A DNA stretch of 64,000 nucleotides from Bdellovibrionales bacterium (GCA_016786465.1 JAEUWC010000030.1:186001-250000), one strand, 5' to 3'. Shown: positions 40,294 through 48,832, counted from the first letter of the stretch. Notes: generated from the sequence alone by a model not told the origin. A program made the numbers and translations.

Positions 40294-41880
40294 TTAACCT
40301 AGAATCACGTCTTTCATCAAAAGATACGGCCCGCCGCAACCGGCGTTGACGAATTCCTTATGGTACTTGCCGCAACCGCCGACGTCGTTGACGGGGTGTT
40401 TGGCGCGGTCCTTTTCGGATTTCAAAAATTCGATCTTCGTTTTTCCCACAATCGAATTCAAAACGTCTGGCGTGTAACCCGTCAGCTGGATGTCTCCGCC
40501 GGCTGGGCCTTTGAAGTATTTTCCAGTTAGCTTTCCGCCGCGAACTTCCTTCAGAAACTGAATGCCGACTTGGATTCCCATTCCTTTGGGGTCTTCCATT
40601 CCTCCGGCCGCTTCGGTTGCGATGAAACCATCACCCAATTCCGCGATCAGCTGATCCAGCGTGGATTTTCCGGCGCTGAAATAAGTGTTCGTCTGGCGCG
40701 TGTACACGCCGTGCGCGAAGCTTTCGCGTTTTCCGTTCGCCGTGCGCGGAATGTTCAAGCGAATCGCCGAAGTCAGATTCGTCATGGGGGCTTTCAACGT
40801 CCCGCGGTCCAAAAGGACCTGTTCTTTGGCCAGCCATCCTTCTTCATCAAAGAAATAACTTCCCCAAGCGGCATAGGCGTCAGGTCCGTTATCGAAAATC
40901 GCGGGATTGTTCAAAATCGTCGCGTGTTCGTTACCCACCGAAGTTCCGTCCAAGTGCAGATCCCACGCCTTGCTTCGTCCGCGGGCACAGGTGTCGGCTT
41001 CTTGCGAATGTCCAAACGCTTCGTGCGCCAAAACACCCGACAACGACGGACTAAAGATCACGCGGTACCGTCCCGGCGTCATCCGTTGCGCTTCCTTGAT
41101 GCCCTTTAAATCCGCCAGCATTTCCGTGATTTCTGAATCCGGAATTTCAATCGCTTCTTCGCCGCCCAGTCCCCCGATGCGACGCGTGCTTCGATCCGCG
41201 CCTGACATCGCGGCTAGCCCCAGCATGACCCGATACAAAGTTTGCGAAAGGTTCGACTGACGATCGACGAAAATCGATTCTTCAACCGCCGTCGTCTGGC
41301 GCGACATCAAGTAATGAAGATCGGATTCCTTCAGCCCAACCGTCTTGGCCAATTCCATTTGACGGCTGACCAGGCCCTTCAGTTTTGCAAAGACCACGTC
41401 GGGCGTCGCTTTCAACGGGTCTTTTTCAAAACGAATTCCAAAGTGCACCGGCGTTTTCGCGTCGACGTCCTTTGGAATCTGCGACGTGATTTCGGTTTCT
41501 AGATTTTCTTTCAGGCGTTCGGCCCAAGTCGGTGGGGTGTAAGGTCGTTTTGGAAGTCCTTGTGCAGCGGCCGCTTGAAAAAGTTTTTCTACGCGCGCGG
41601 CGAATTCGCGAGCCAAGCGTTTCAGCGCATCGACTTCCAGGTCGTCGGTCGCTTGTTCGTGCAAAGTGTAGCCGTCGTAAATTCGAAGCACGACGCCTTG
41701 GGTCCGATCTTCCTTGAGATTGGTCTGGCGAAGGTTGGCGTTAAAAAGCTGGGACGATTTTTTTTCAAAATAAGCGGATCCGTACCATTCAGGTTTTGCT
41801 TCCAAGATCGGAATCAGTTCCAGAAGGGTTTGACGCAATGGGTTAAGTTTGGGATCAAAAGGCGCGCGTTGGAAGGGCAT
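40294..41880 (-). CDS. tldD: TldD metalloprotease subunit
   Basis: 528 residues. The zinc motif is in GVLAHEAFGHSQEAD (HExxxH), with the further ligand region (CGKYHKEFVNAGCGGPYLL) near the C-terminus. GATGDLI-type and TNLTSAIRL segments mark the C-terminal beta domain. Forms the catalytic half of the TldD/TldE protease in the cytosol. It starts 24 bases after ampG and is followed by the TldE-like gene. Confidence 0.92.
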   Translation of the reverse strand: MPFQRAPFDPKLNPLRQTLLELIPILEAKPEWYGSAYFEKKSSQLFNANLRQTNLKEDRTQGVVLRIYDGYTLHEQATDDLEVDALKRLAREFAARVEKLFQAAAAQGLPKRPYTPPTWAERLKENLETEITSQIPKDVDAKTPVHFGIRFEKDPLKATPDVVFAKLKGLVSRQMELAKTVGLKESDLHYLMSRQTTAVEESIFVDRQSNLSQTLYRVMLGLAAMSGADRSTRRIGGLGGEEAIEIPDSEITEMLADLKGIKEAQRMTPGRYRVIFSPSLSGVLAHEAFGHSQEADTCARGRSKAWDLHLDGTSVGNEHATILNNPAIFDNGPDAYAAWGSYFFDEEGWLAKEQVLLDRGTLKAPMTNLTSAIRLNIPRTANGKRESFAHGVYTRQTNTYFSAGKSTLDQLIAELGDGFIATEAAGGMEDPKGMGIQVGIQFLKEVRGGKLTGKYFKGPAGGDIQLTGYTPDVLNSIVGKTKIEFLKSEKDRAKHPVNDVGGCGKYHKEFVNAGCGGPYLLMKDVILG

Positions 41881-41903
41881 AGTCCCGCCCTTCTATCCCA
41901 AAT

Positions 41904-43331
41904 TCAGGTGCGGCGTAAAGCCTTGGCGCCCCAACCCAATAAGGATGTTCCTAGCCCCGCTGCGCCCACCCAAAGCCCGATGTCAGGAAGCCCGATTTTT
42001 GGCCAAACAAAGTCGGTTGAAATCACGATCAACGAAAGCAGGAAACTGGCCATGACAAAAAGGTCCAGTTTCGAAAGTTTCGCAGCCCCGCTGCTGGCCG
42101 GCATGGGTTTTGTCCATTCCTTGAACCGCAAAAGAAGCAATAACCCAGGTGCGGCCAACGTGATCGAAAATACGAAAAACCCGGACCAACCCATCGCTTT
42201 CGCAAGGGCCCCTGCCGGAGCAATCAAGATCACCCGCGTGAACGCCGTCAAACTTGAAAGCAGCGCGAATTGGGTTCCCGTGAATTGCTTTGAACAAACC
42301 GACATCATGAAACCGACGATCGCCGCCGTTCCCATTCCCAGTAAAAAGTTGTCAGCGATCACGACGGATGTCATCGCGACGTAATTTTTTCCCAGTTGAG
42401 CCAGCACGATGAAAAGCCCGCCACCCAAGGCTTGAAGAACCCCGAAAATCCAAAGTGCGCTTCGAAGTCCGGTCTTGACCATCAAAGCGCCACCCGCCAA
42501 CGTGCCCACGATCGTTGCGACCAGACCCGCGAACTTGGCGACCGCTGCGATTTCAGTTCGATCAAATCCCAGATCCAAAAGAAAAACCGTGGTCAGTGCC
42601 GTCGCCATCAGGGTCGGCAATTTATAAAGCATCACAAACGCCAGGATTTCCATGGCGCTGGGGCGTTTGAAAAATTCAGCAAAAGGATCCAAGACGCGGT
42701 CTTTGAAGCTGACGTACTTTTTGGGCGCTGTCTTGGGTTCCGCGGTCCAAAAGACCATCGCAATCCCAATCGTCTGAATCGCGGCCATCGCCAGGTAAAT
42801 GATCTGCCAAGAAAAGACTTTTGAAGCAGCTAGCGCCACAGCGCCCGAAACCAGCATCGCGGCCCGATATCCCGTGGTGTACAAGCTTCCGCCTGGGCCC
42901 ACTTCGTCGTCGTGAATGATTTCTGTTCTTAACGCATCCAGAACGATGTCCTGGCTTGCGCTAAAGAACGCAACCGCCACGGCGACTGCCGTGAATGCGA
43001 CCAGGCCCGTCGCCGGATTCGTCATCGAAAGCGCCGCAAGCGACGCAATCAAACAAAGCTGCGACAAAAAAGCCCAGCCGCGGCGACGCCCGAATTTCGC
43101 AAACCCCGGTGCAGCGAAAGAATCCAAAAATGGCGCCCATAAAAACTTCAGCGCATAGGGCAGTCCGACTAACGAAAATCTTCCGATCGTCGCCAGGTCC
43201 ACGTTGCCGTCCTTCAACCAGGCCTGCATGGTGCTTCCACCCCCGGTCAACATCAGGGGCAGTCCCGACGAAAAACCCAAAATGAAAACGGTGAACATTC
43301 GCCGGTTCGCGAAGACTTTCAGTAAGTGCAT
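41904..43331 (-). CDS. ampG: AmpG-type muropeptide permease (MFS)
   Basis: 475 residues, about twelve membrane helices. The N-terminal GFSSGLPLMLTGGGSTMQAW and LVGLPYALKFLWAPFLDSF, followed by a basic loop FGRRRGWAFL, are characteristic of AmpG, which imports GlcNAc-anhydroMurNAc (muropeptides) from the periplasm for cell-wall recycling. Other AmpG features include QDIVLDALRTEI and YTTGYRAAMLVSGAVAL. Peptidoglycan degradation genes elsewhere in the window (namZ, DUF1460) fit the role. Confidence 0.93.
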   Translation of the reverse strand: MHLLKVFANRRMFTVFILGFSSGLPLMLTGGGSTMQAWLKDGNVDLATIGRFSLVGLPYALKFLWAPFLDSFAAPGFAKFGRRRGWAFLSQLCLIASLAALSMTNPATGLVAFTAVAVAVAFFSASQDIVLDALRTEIIHDDEVGPGGSLYTTGYRAAMLVSGAVALAASKVFSWQIIYLAMAAIQTIGIAMVFWTAEPKTAPKKYVSFKDRVLDPFAEFFKRPSAMEILAFVMLYKLPTLMATALTTVFLLDLGFDRTEIAAVAKFAGLVATIVGTLAGGALMVKTGLRSALWIFGVLQALGGGLFIVLAQLGKNYVAMTSVVIADNFLLGMGTAAIVGFMMSVCSKQFTGTQFALLSSLTAFTRVILIAPAGALAKAMGWSGFFVFSITLAAPGLLLLLRFKEWTKPMPASSGAAKLSKLDLFVMASFLLSLIVISTDFVWPKIGLPDIGLWVGAAGLGTSLLGWGAKALRRT

Positions 43332-43371
43332 GTTTAAAAGTTTAGCAAAGCCGGGCAGAAGCTAAAAGCGT

Positions 43372-44037
43372 TCAAAACGGCGAATCCGGAATGCCTTGAA
43401 CCGAAATCGCGCGATCAAATTGACGGAAGTTCTTGTGCGAATCGTCCAAAACGCGGCGGCCCGGGCAAAGCATGGGTTCGTTCGGAAATTCTTCTTCGCT
43501 TCCTGGCGCGGTCGCCAGGTTTTCAGGTCGACACTTTTCGCGGATTTCCGCCAGAACCTTGTCGAATTTCTTTTGGTCGTCTTCGGAAGTCAGTTCCAGT
43601 TCGGCGATTCCTTCGGGTTGGTAACGATAAAATCGTGGAACTTCGCGCGACCAAAGCAGCGGGGCCGCGTACTGGGGTTTCCAATCCGGATTTTGGTGCG
43701 ACCTTTTGCGAACTGAAACGAAGGTGTTCAGATCGACGACTTCGCCAAACTGGGTTGCGACCCAAAAGTGAAACGATTCGCCCCAACACCCGGTCCAGAT
43801 CACGCCGCTGTTTTCTAGAACTTCAAGCCAGGCCGCCGGACCATACATGACCCGCGATTCGATGCCGTGACCCTTTAGGCCTTCAACGACCGCCGCGGCG
43901 ACCATCAAGGGAACTTCGTTTCGATCGCCGCTGATTCGGTCGACGACCTTGGTGACCACGCGGCTGACGTTGGCGATCACCGCCATCGGCGTGTGTTCAA
44001 AAGTTTCGCTGGGTTTTTGGGTCTTGGTTTCGTTCAT
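43372..44037 (-). CDS. hypothetical protein, transglutaminase-like without cysteine
   Basis: 221 residues from the ATG at 44037 (ATGA overlap with the DUF423 stop). The stretch GLKGHGIESRVMYG, then WGESFHFWVATQFGEVVDLN, has the spacing of the transglutaminase/NAT fold with its active His and Asp, but the expected nucleophilic Cys before the GIxxR helix is not seen. That reading is inference. The rest is charged and cytosolic, with an acidic tail. No firm family. Confidence 0.62.
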   Translation of the reverse strand: MNETKTQKPSETFEHTPMAVIANVSRVVTKVVDRISGDRNEVPLMVAAAVVEGLKGHGIESRVMYGPAAWLEVLENSGVIWTGCWGESFHFWVATQFGEVVDLNTFVSVRKRSHQNPDWKPQYAAPLLWSREVPRFYRYQPEGIAELELTSEDDQKKFDKVLAEIREKCRPENLATAPGSEEEFPNEPMLCPGRRVLDDSHKNFRQFDRAISVQGIPDSPF

Positions 44038-44444
44038 GATTTTCTGACCGCCGACTGAATCAAGATGGCCGCCCACCCAAACCACGCGACCAAAAAAGAC
44101 ACGCCACCGATGGGGGTGATGGCACCCAGCCAACGCGTGCCCGAAAGGGAAAGCGCGTAAAGACTTCCTGAAAAAAGCAAAATCCCGGCCAGAAAAAACC
44201 AGCCGATCCAGCGCGGATCTTGTCCGCTGGAAGCTGAAAAACCAGGCACCCAGATTCCGAACGCCAAAAGCGCAAGCCCATGAAGCATCTGGTAATGAAC
44301 GCCCGTTTGAAAAACTTCAAGCAACCGGGGTTCCAGTTTTTCACGAAGCGCATGCGCGCCGAAAGCGCCCAGCGCGACGGCCAATCCGCAGGCCAAAGCC
44401 CCGATCCACATCCAATGACCGCTATCCAGTTTTGAAGGCGCCAT
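44034..44444 (-). CDS. DUF423 family membrane protein
   Basis: 136 residues with four hydrophobic segments. The N-terminal GALACGLAVALGAFGAHALR and VFQTGVHYQMLHGLALLAFG are hallmarks of the DUF423 (YgdD) family; the role is unknown. Its ATG directly abuts the phhA stop, and its own stop overlaps the next gene by four bases, so it belongs to the phhA operon. Confidence 0.85.
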   Translation of the reverse strand: MAPSKLDSGHWMWIGALACGLAVALGAFGAHALREKLEPRLLEVFQTGVHYQMLHGLALLAFGIWVPGFSASSGQDPRWIGWFFLAGILLFSGSLYALSLSGTRWLGAITPIGGVSFLVAWFGWAAILIQSAVRKS

Positions 44445-46208
44445 TTATTTTTCCATCCCTAACAGCTTCAGGCCGCGGTCAATCAATTCGCCTCGGTCCT
44501 TTCGCGTCTTTGCGATTTCGGCCAGCCGCGCGCGCAGGCGCGATTCCAATTTCAAACCCAGTTCGCTTTGCGCTTCCAAGATTTCCATCCTTAAAAGCCA
44601 GTCTTCGGGAAAATTTTGGTCCAGTTGATCGACGATGGCGGCGACTTCGGGAGCATTCCGTTGCGCGCGTGCTTTCGCGAATTTTTCGTAAAGCGCATTC
44701 AGCGGTCGGTTTTCATCCGTCAGGTTCGACTTGTGCTTTTTCGCCGAATAATCGGTGGTCTTCGTGGCGCGCATGTAAGCGGCGCGATCGGCGGCGCCGC
44801 CAAAGACGGACGGAATCGTGCCCCCGCAAGCCAAGTCCATTCTTCCCCACGCGGGTTGGTACAAAACTTCGGAACCTTTTTTGATTTCGCACGGGTCGAA
44901 AGTCAAAATCAGGGTTTTGTCTTTTTTCCTAAACGACTGGGCCAAACGTCCGGTCAGTTCGATCCCGGATGCGAAAACAATCTTGCCCGACTTGCCGGCG
45001 GTAAATCCCATTTCAGAAAGCTGCGAATCGGTGACATCCGAAAGGTCCTTCAAAACTTTTCCACCCGGCAGGCGAACCGCACCCAAGGGCGTAGAAAATC
45101 CGTGACCATGAACCGTCGGACCTTGGTCTTCGATTTCGCGATCTTCGAAGGCCAGCTGAACGGGGCCCTTCCATCGAATGAAGGATACGTCTTCGCTGCC
45201 ACTGGAAGACCCTTCAACGTCGAATTTTTCAATCACGCCGCTGATCTGAAGCCCGGAATTCAAGACGGTGGTTGAAACAGTTGCCGATCGCAACGCTTTC
45301 GCAAGCGCCTTTGCGCCGCCGATTCGAAACGCCATGGTTCGCGCAAATTCTTCAAGCACTTGGGTCAATTCACCAAAGTTCTTGGTGACAAAAAGCTGCG
45401 GCTGCGGCCGTGTGATGTCGTAAGGCGTTTCAATGCAGGCCAAAGTGAACGGGATCTTTTTCACTTCCGACGACAGGCAGTGGTAGCTTTCGCCCACCGA
45501 AGACAAAAGTCCCGCACCATAAATCTTCGGGTTTTTTTCATCACCGACCAGACCGTATTCAACGGTCCACCAATTCATCCGCGCCAGGTAAGTGGATTCC
45601 GTCAGGTAATCCACCGATTCAATCGCACGGTCCAAAGCCTTTTGGGCGGCATCGATGTCCGCGGCTGTCGAACTTGGGTCTTCTTTAACGACGCTTAAGC
45701 GGGCGATGGCTTCGTAAACTTCCATGTCCTTTCGGCTTGAAAGCGCCTTTCGCGAAACTTCGCCATAGTTCTTTAAGTACGCGGCGTATTCCGGGTCAGC
45801 GATGATCGGCGCGTGGCCCGCAGCTTCGTGAACGATGTCCGGGGCAGGGGTATAGGCCAGGTGATCCAGGGTGCGCATTTCGCAAGCAATGGGCAGGATC
45901 CCCAACGACTGAAATTCCATGAATGCTGCCGGAGGAATAAAGCCATTCACGGCGACGGCTCTCCAGCCATGGGCCTTCAGACATTCATCCATTTCTTCGA
46001 TTCGGGGAATTCGATCCGTCGAAATGCCGGTTTCTTTTAGCCCGTCCAGGTACTTCTGGTGTGCGTTTCCGGAAAAAAAGGCCTTGGAAATCTTCAGAAT
46101 GAAACGCCAGGCGGCATGGTCCATTGCCGTATATAAGGAAGCGTCCTGATGGGCGACATAGGGCTTCAGATGTTCCGGAATCAATTCCGTAAAAGATCGA
46201 TGAGGCAT
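44445..46208 (-). CDS. phhA: phenylalanine 4-hydroxylase-like aromatic amino acid hydroxylase with long C-terminal extension
   Basis: 587 residues, about twice a minimal bacterial PhhA. Residues 1 to about 320 are the iron-pterin hydroxylase: the iron ligands are in DIVHEAAGHAPII (two His) and WWTVEYGLVG (Glu), and FMEFQSLGILPIA is also conserved. The remaining 260 residues carry beta-rich stretches (VHGHGFSTPLGAVRLPGG, LTLTFDP-like strands) and a helical end, unlike the ACT domain of animal enzymes. Likely reaction: phenylalanine to tyrosine with tetrahydropterin and oxygen. The gene heads a probable six- or seven-gene operon reaching tldE. Confidence 0.88.
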   Translation of the reverse strand: MPHRSFTELIPEHLKPYVAHQDASLYTAMDHAAWRFILKISKAFFSGNAHQKYLDGLKETGISTDRIPRIEEMDECLKAHGWRAVAVNGFIPPAAFMEFQSLGILPIACEMRTLDHLAYTPAPDIVHEAAGHAPIIADPEYAAYLKNYGEVSRKALSSRKDMEVYEAIARLSVVKEDPSSTAADIDAAQKALDRAIESVDYLTESTYLARMNWWTVEYGLVGDEKNPKIYGAGLLSSVGESYHCLSSEVKKIPFTLACIETPYDITRPQPQLFVTKNFGELTQVLEEFARTMAFRIGGAKALAKALRSATVSTTVLNSGLQISGVIEKFDVEGSSSGSEDVSFIRWKGPVQLAFEDREIEDQGPTVHGHGFSTPLGAVRLPGGKVLKDLSDVTDSQLSEMGFTAGKSGKIVFASGIELTGRLAQSFRKKDKTLILTFDPCEIKKGSEVLYQPAWGRMDLACGGTIPSVFGGAADRAAYMRATKTTDYSAKKHKSNLTDENRPLNALYEKFAKARAQRNAPEVAAIVDQLDQNFPEDWLLRMEILEAQSELGLKLESRLRARLAEIAKTRKDRGELIDRGLKLLGMEK

Positions 46209-46280
46209 AGTGCGATATCGAAATCCTTTATCGAATCGGACTTGGCTTCGCTACTTTTTGTGCGGTATTGGGTAGGGAAT

Positions 46281-46421
46281 ATGTCCCATGAACCTGAATT
46301 TCGCGGCCCAGCCTGGAAACACCCTTATTTTCTGTACATCGTGCTGACGTTGGTGATTTTCGGCGTGATGATGATCATGGGTTACCTGGCCTTGGACCGG
46401 GGTTGGGTGGTTCGAAAGTAA
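46281..46421 (+). CDS. 46-residue single-pass membrane protein
   Basis: MSHEPEFRGPAWKHPY followed by one hydrophobic helix (FLYIVLTLVIFGVMMIMGYLA in two parts, about residues 17-37) and a short positive tail DRGWVVRK. AGGGAA lies at good distance before the ATG at 46281. The composition looks like a genuine small bitopic protein rather than a chance frame. It is divergent from phhA and upstream of tRNA-Asn. Confidence 0.65.
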   Translation: MSHEPEFRGPAWKHPYFLYIVLTLVIFGVMMIMGYLALDRGWVVRK

Positions 46422-46450
46422 AACTTTTTTGGTCAGGATTAGACTTTAAA

Positions 46451-46478
46451 TAGACAATCCGGCCTGGGATCGTTTAAG
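46451..46478 (+). promoter_or_regulatory. possible tRNA-Asn promoter
   Basis: TAGACA, a 16-base spacer and TTTAAG, 28 bases before the tRNA. The -35 is 4/6 and the -10 weak, so this is a placement rather than a strong match. Confidence 0.3.
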
Positions 46479-46505
46479 TCTTAGATTCCGACACAGATTT
46501 GATGG

Positions 46506-46581
46506 TGGCCAGTAGCTCAGTCGGTAGAGCAATCGGCTGTTAACCGATTGGTCGTAGGTTCGAGTCCTACCTGGCCAGCCA
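46506..46581 (+). tRNA. tRNA-Asn (anticodon GTT)
   Basis: 76 bases forming a full cloverleaf. Acceptor arms TGGCCAG and CTGGCCA pair, the anticodon stem ATCGG/CCGAT holds the loop CTGTTAA (GTT), and the T arm is GTAGG-TTCGAGT-CCTAC. The 3' CCA is encoded. A terminator follows at once. Confidence 0.97.
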
Positions 46582-46585
46582 CTAG

Positions 46586-46619
46586 AAAGGCCGCGAAGAG
46601 AAATCTTTGCGGCCTTTTT
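46586..46619 (+). terminator. intrinsic terminator after tRNA-Asn
   Basis: A 14-base-pair stem (AAAGGCCGCGAAGA with TCTTTGCGGCCTTT, one G-U pair) closed by a GAAA tetraloop and followed by T residues. The A-rich start would also give a U-run to a leftward transcript. Confidence 0.9.
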
Positions 46620-46648
46620 AATTCCGACGGCTTTCGAGGGCAAAGATC

Positions 46649-47260
46649 ATGGCCACCGTATACGACATCGACACCTATATTGAACAAGAAGCCCCGCTGG
46701 CCAAGCGCTACTTGAAAGCTGTGCGCACATTGATCCGAAAAACGGTTCCAAAGGCCACCGAAAAAATCGCGTGGGGCATGCCGACTTTCTACCTTGAAGG
46801 GAATCTGATTCATTTCGCCGCTTTCAAAAACCACATCAGCCTTTTTCCGGGGTCCGATGCGGTGGCCAAGTTCAAAAAGGAATGGGCCAAGCATGGCGAT
46901 ATTTCCAAAGGAACGATGCAGCTTCCTTATCAAAATGCGTTGCCGCAAGCGCTGGTCCGGAAAATCGTAAAATTCTGTGTCAGCCGAAATCTTTCGAAAA
47001 AGGACCGATCCCGCAAGGTCGTCCAAAGACCCAAGCGCGCGCGCCATCCGATGCCTGCGTTCGTTCGATCCGCGCTATTGCGAATGGATTTGATGGAAGC
47101 CTATCACGCGCGTCCGCCGTACCAACAAAACGACTATGTCGGCTGGATCGGCCAGGCTGCGCGTGAAGAAACGAAGCAAAAGCGTTTATCCCAGATGCTT
47201 CGCGAACTTCGGGCCGGCAATCTTTACATGAACATGCCGTATCGAAAATCAGTTCGATAA
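46649..47260 (+). CDS. DUF1801 plus YdeI/OmpD-associated domain protein
   Basis: 203 residues with two parts. The N-terminal 110 residues match the DUF1801 pattern (VRTLIRKTVPKATEKIAWGM, then PTFYLEGNLIHFAAFKNHIS and LPYQNALPQALVRKIV), a frataxin-like fold. The C-terminal 75 residues resemble the YdeI/OmpD-associated domain (AYHARPPYQQNDYVGWIGQA, then AAREETKQKR), linked in enteric bacteria with antimicrobial peptide resistance. Cytosolic. The 3' end overlaps the convergent gene by 12 bases. Confidence 0.82.
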   Translation: MATVYDIDTYIEQEAPLAKRYLKAVRTLIRKTVPKATEKIAWGMPTFYLEGNLIHFAAFKNHISLFPGSDAVAKFKKEWAKHGDISKGTMQLPYQNALPQALVRKIVKFCVSRNLSKKDRSRKVVQRPKRARHPMPAFVRSALLRMDLMEAYHARPPYQQNDYVGWIGQAAREETKQKRLSQMLRELRAGNLYMNMPYRKSVR

Positions 47261-48148
47261 GTTGTCGCGGCAAGAAAGCCCGGTCAGTTTGTCGTGAAGG
47301 TCCACAAACCGTGCGCGATGTTGTTGGGTCAAGAACTGGGATCGGACGACGCTTTCTTCAATCAAATAGGTCCGGGTCGCCATATAGTTCGTGCTTTTCA
47401 TCAGTGCACGGTAGGGAAACGTGTCTTTGATCGGTTCCGCAAAAATCTTTTTCAGAATCCCGTGAGAATTCCAAAGCACGGTCCTGGAAAAGTCCTGCCT
47501 GAACCCCGGGTGAAATGCGTTTTCGATGGTCGTGGGTAGCATCAATGCATTCAGAAGCTGATCGACCGGGATGAACGCACTTTTCTTGCCCGTGGATCCA
47601 TAAAGCTGATCGTAGCGTTGTTCATATCGGGCAATCATTCTCTGGATCTTAAGCATTGCCTGTTCAAGTGCGTCGCCGGTCAAGGTCGAAAGGGCGGCTA
47701 AACGGCGACGGTAGTAATTCAGGTCGTCTTTGGATTCCGTTTCCCCGGTATAGTTCAACCCAAACGCGTCGCCGCGTTCGCTGGATGAAGTTACATACCG
47801 TATGTTCGCTTCCTGTGCGGTGTATTTCCGGTAAACGGCGTCGTAAATTTTTTCGATTTCAGCGTTCAGATCCGATTCAAAGCTTTTCAGATATTCCTGA
47901 ACCGAAACTTCTTGGGCACCGTTAAACTTTTCAGCGTTCTGTTGCCAGCCGGCTTCGGTACAAGCAATCAGCGAATACGAAGTGCCTGGGTGAATTCCCA
48001 ACGCGTTAAATACGCTGATGCAGTCCAATCGTAAGCTTCCAAATTCTGCACCGATACTTGGGCCTTGATAAAGCTTGTAGGTGCGGTCTTCAGCGTGGGC
48101 CAAAGTGCTTGCGGTGAAAAAAAGGATCGGAAAAAGTGCGTTCTTCAT
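47249..48148 (-). CDS. secreted protein of unknown function
   Basis: 299 residues with a signal peptide ending STLAHA (about residue 19). The mature part is helical and charged with three Cys early (LDCISVF, LIACTEAG) and one late (LSCRDN). No family recognised. A promoter candidate lies at 48171-48199. It is divergent from the PEBP gene, and the stop lies inside the end of the DUF1801 gene. Confidence 0.75.
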   Translation of the reverse strand: MKNALFPILFFTASTLAHAEDRTYKLYQGPSIGAEFGSLRLDCISVFNALGIHPGTSYSLIACTEAGWQQNAEKFNGAQEVSVQEYLKSFESDLNAEIEKIYDAVYRKYTAQEANIRYVTSSSERGDAFGLNYTGETESKDDLNYYRRRLAALSTLTGDALEQAMLKIQRMIARYEQRYDQLYGSTGKKSAFIPVDQLLNALMLPTTIENAFHPGFRQDFSRTVLWNSHGILKKIFAEPIKDTFPYRALMKSTNYMATRTYLIEESVVRSQFLTQQHRARFVDLHDKLTGLSCRDNLSN

Positions 48149-48170
48149 AGTCTGGGTTCCTGACCCCTTG

Positions 48171-48199
48171 ATTATGCAGAACGCCTTTGGGTCCGTCGA
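48171..48199 (-). promoter_or_regulatory. promoter candidate for the secreted protein gene
   Basis: On the minus strand TCGACG, a 17-base spacer and CATAAT, 22 bases before the ATG at 48148. Matches are 4/6 and 5/6. Confidence 0.45.
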
Positions 48200-48221
48200 T
48201 TGCCATTAATCTGACGGGTGA

Positions 48222-48250
48222 TTGTTTCCTTCCGTAAACGGAAATAGACT
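48222..48250 (+). promoter_or_regulatory. promoter candidate with an operator-like palindrome in its spacer
   Basis: TTGTTT (48222-48227), a 17-base spacer and TAGACT (48245-48250) upstream of the PEBP gene. The spacer holds the perfect palindrome TTCCGTAAACGGAA (6-2-6) at 48230-48243, where a bound repressor would block the polymerase. Confidence 0.5.
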
Positions 48251-48284
48251 TTCAGTTCATTCCAGAAAAACAAAAGAGGTCACT

Positions 48285-48830
48285 ATGAGAATCACAGTTT
48301 TGTCTTTATTTGCATTTGCAGCGATTTCGGCACAGGCAGGCGGAAAATTTTCGGTCACCAGCGCGGAAATCAAGGCAGGAAGTATGATCGCCATGGATCA
48401 GGTCTTTGACGGTTTTGGCTGCACGGGAAAAAACGTTTCGCCTTCGCTGAAGTTTTCAAATATTCCAGCCGGTACGAAAGCGTTAGCCGTGACGATGTAC
48501 GATCCGGATGCGCCAACGGGCAGCGGTTGGTGGCACTGGATGGTTTACAACATTCCGGCTGACACCACGGAACTGGCCGCCGGCGCTGGAACCGAAGACG
48601 GTTCGAAACTTCCGAAGGGTTCGGTTCAGGTGAAAACGGATTTTGGCAAACCTGGATACGGCGGACCTTGTCCTCCTCCGGGCGCTCCGCACCGTTACAT
48701 TTTCAAAGTCTTCGCGCAGAAGGAACTTTTGAATTTGGACGCGGGTGCCAGCCCCGCCATGGTCGGATTCAACTTGAATGCGAACCTGGGCGTGGCTGAA
48801 TTGAAAGCCAAGTTCGGACGGAAAAAGTAA
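48285..48830 (+). CDS. periplasmic YbhB/YbcL (PEBP) family protein
   Basis: 181 residues, signal peptide ending ISAQA (about residue 18). The phosphatidylethanolamine-binding-protein fold is shown by VTMYDPDAPTGSGWWHWMVY and then NIP, with the GKPGYGGPCPPPGAPHRYIF ligand-pocket loop. Bacterial members are small periplasmic or cytosolic proteins of unsettled role. GAGGT lies five bases before the ATG at 48285; a longer frame to 48222 contains the promoter. Two bases separate it from the next gene. Confidence 0.9.
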   Translation: MRITVLSLFAFAAISAQAGGKFSVTSAEIKAGSMIAMDQVFDGFGCTGKNVSPSLKFSNIPAGTKALAVTMYDPDAPTGSGWWHWMVYNIPADTTELAAGAGTEDGSKLPKGSVQVKTDFGKPGYGGPCPPPGAPHRYIFKVFAQKELLNLDAGASPAMVGFNLNANLGVAELKAKFGRKK

Positions 48831-48832
48831 AG

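Noticed and set aside
41560-42384. 274-residue plus-strand frame across the tldD-ampG junction
   Set aside because: Antisense to two strongly recognised genes; composition is atypical and there is no ribosome site.
44616-45275. 219-residue plus-strand frame within phhA
   Set aside because: Antisense to phhA; no motif and no upstream signals.
46209-46280. Amino-acid-responsive riboswitch or leader ahead of phhA
   Set aside because: Too short (72 bases shared with a divergent gene) and no conserved fold could be recognised.
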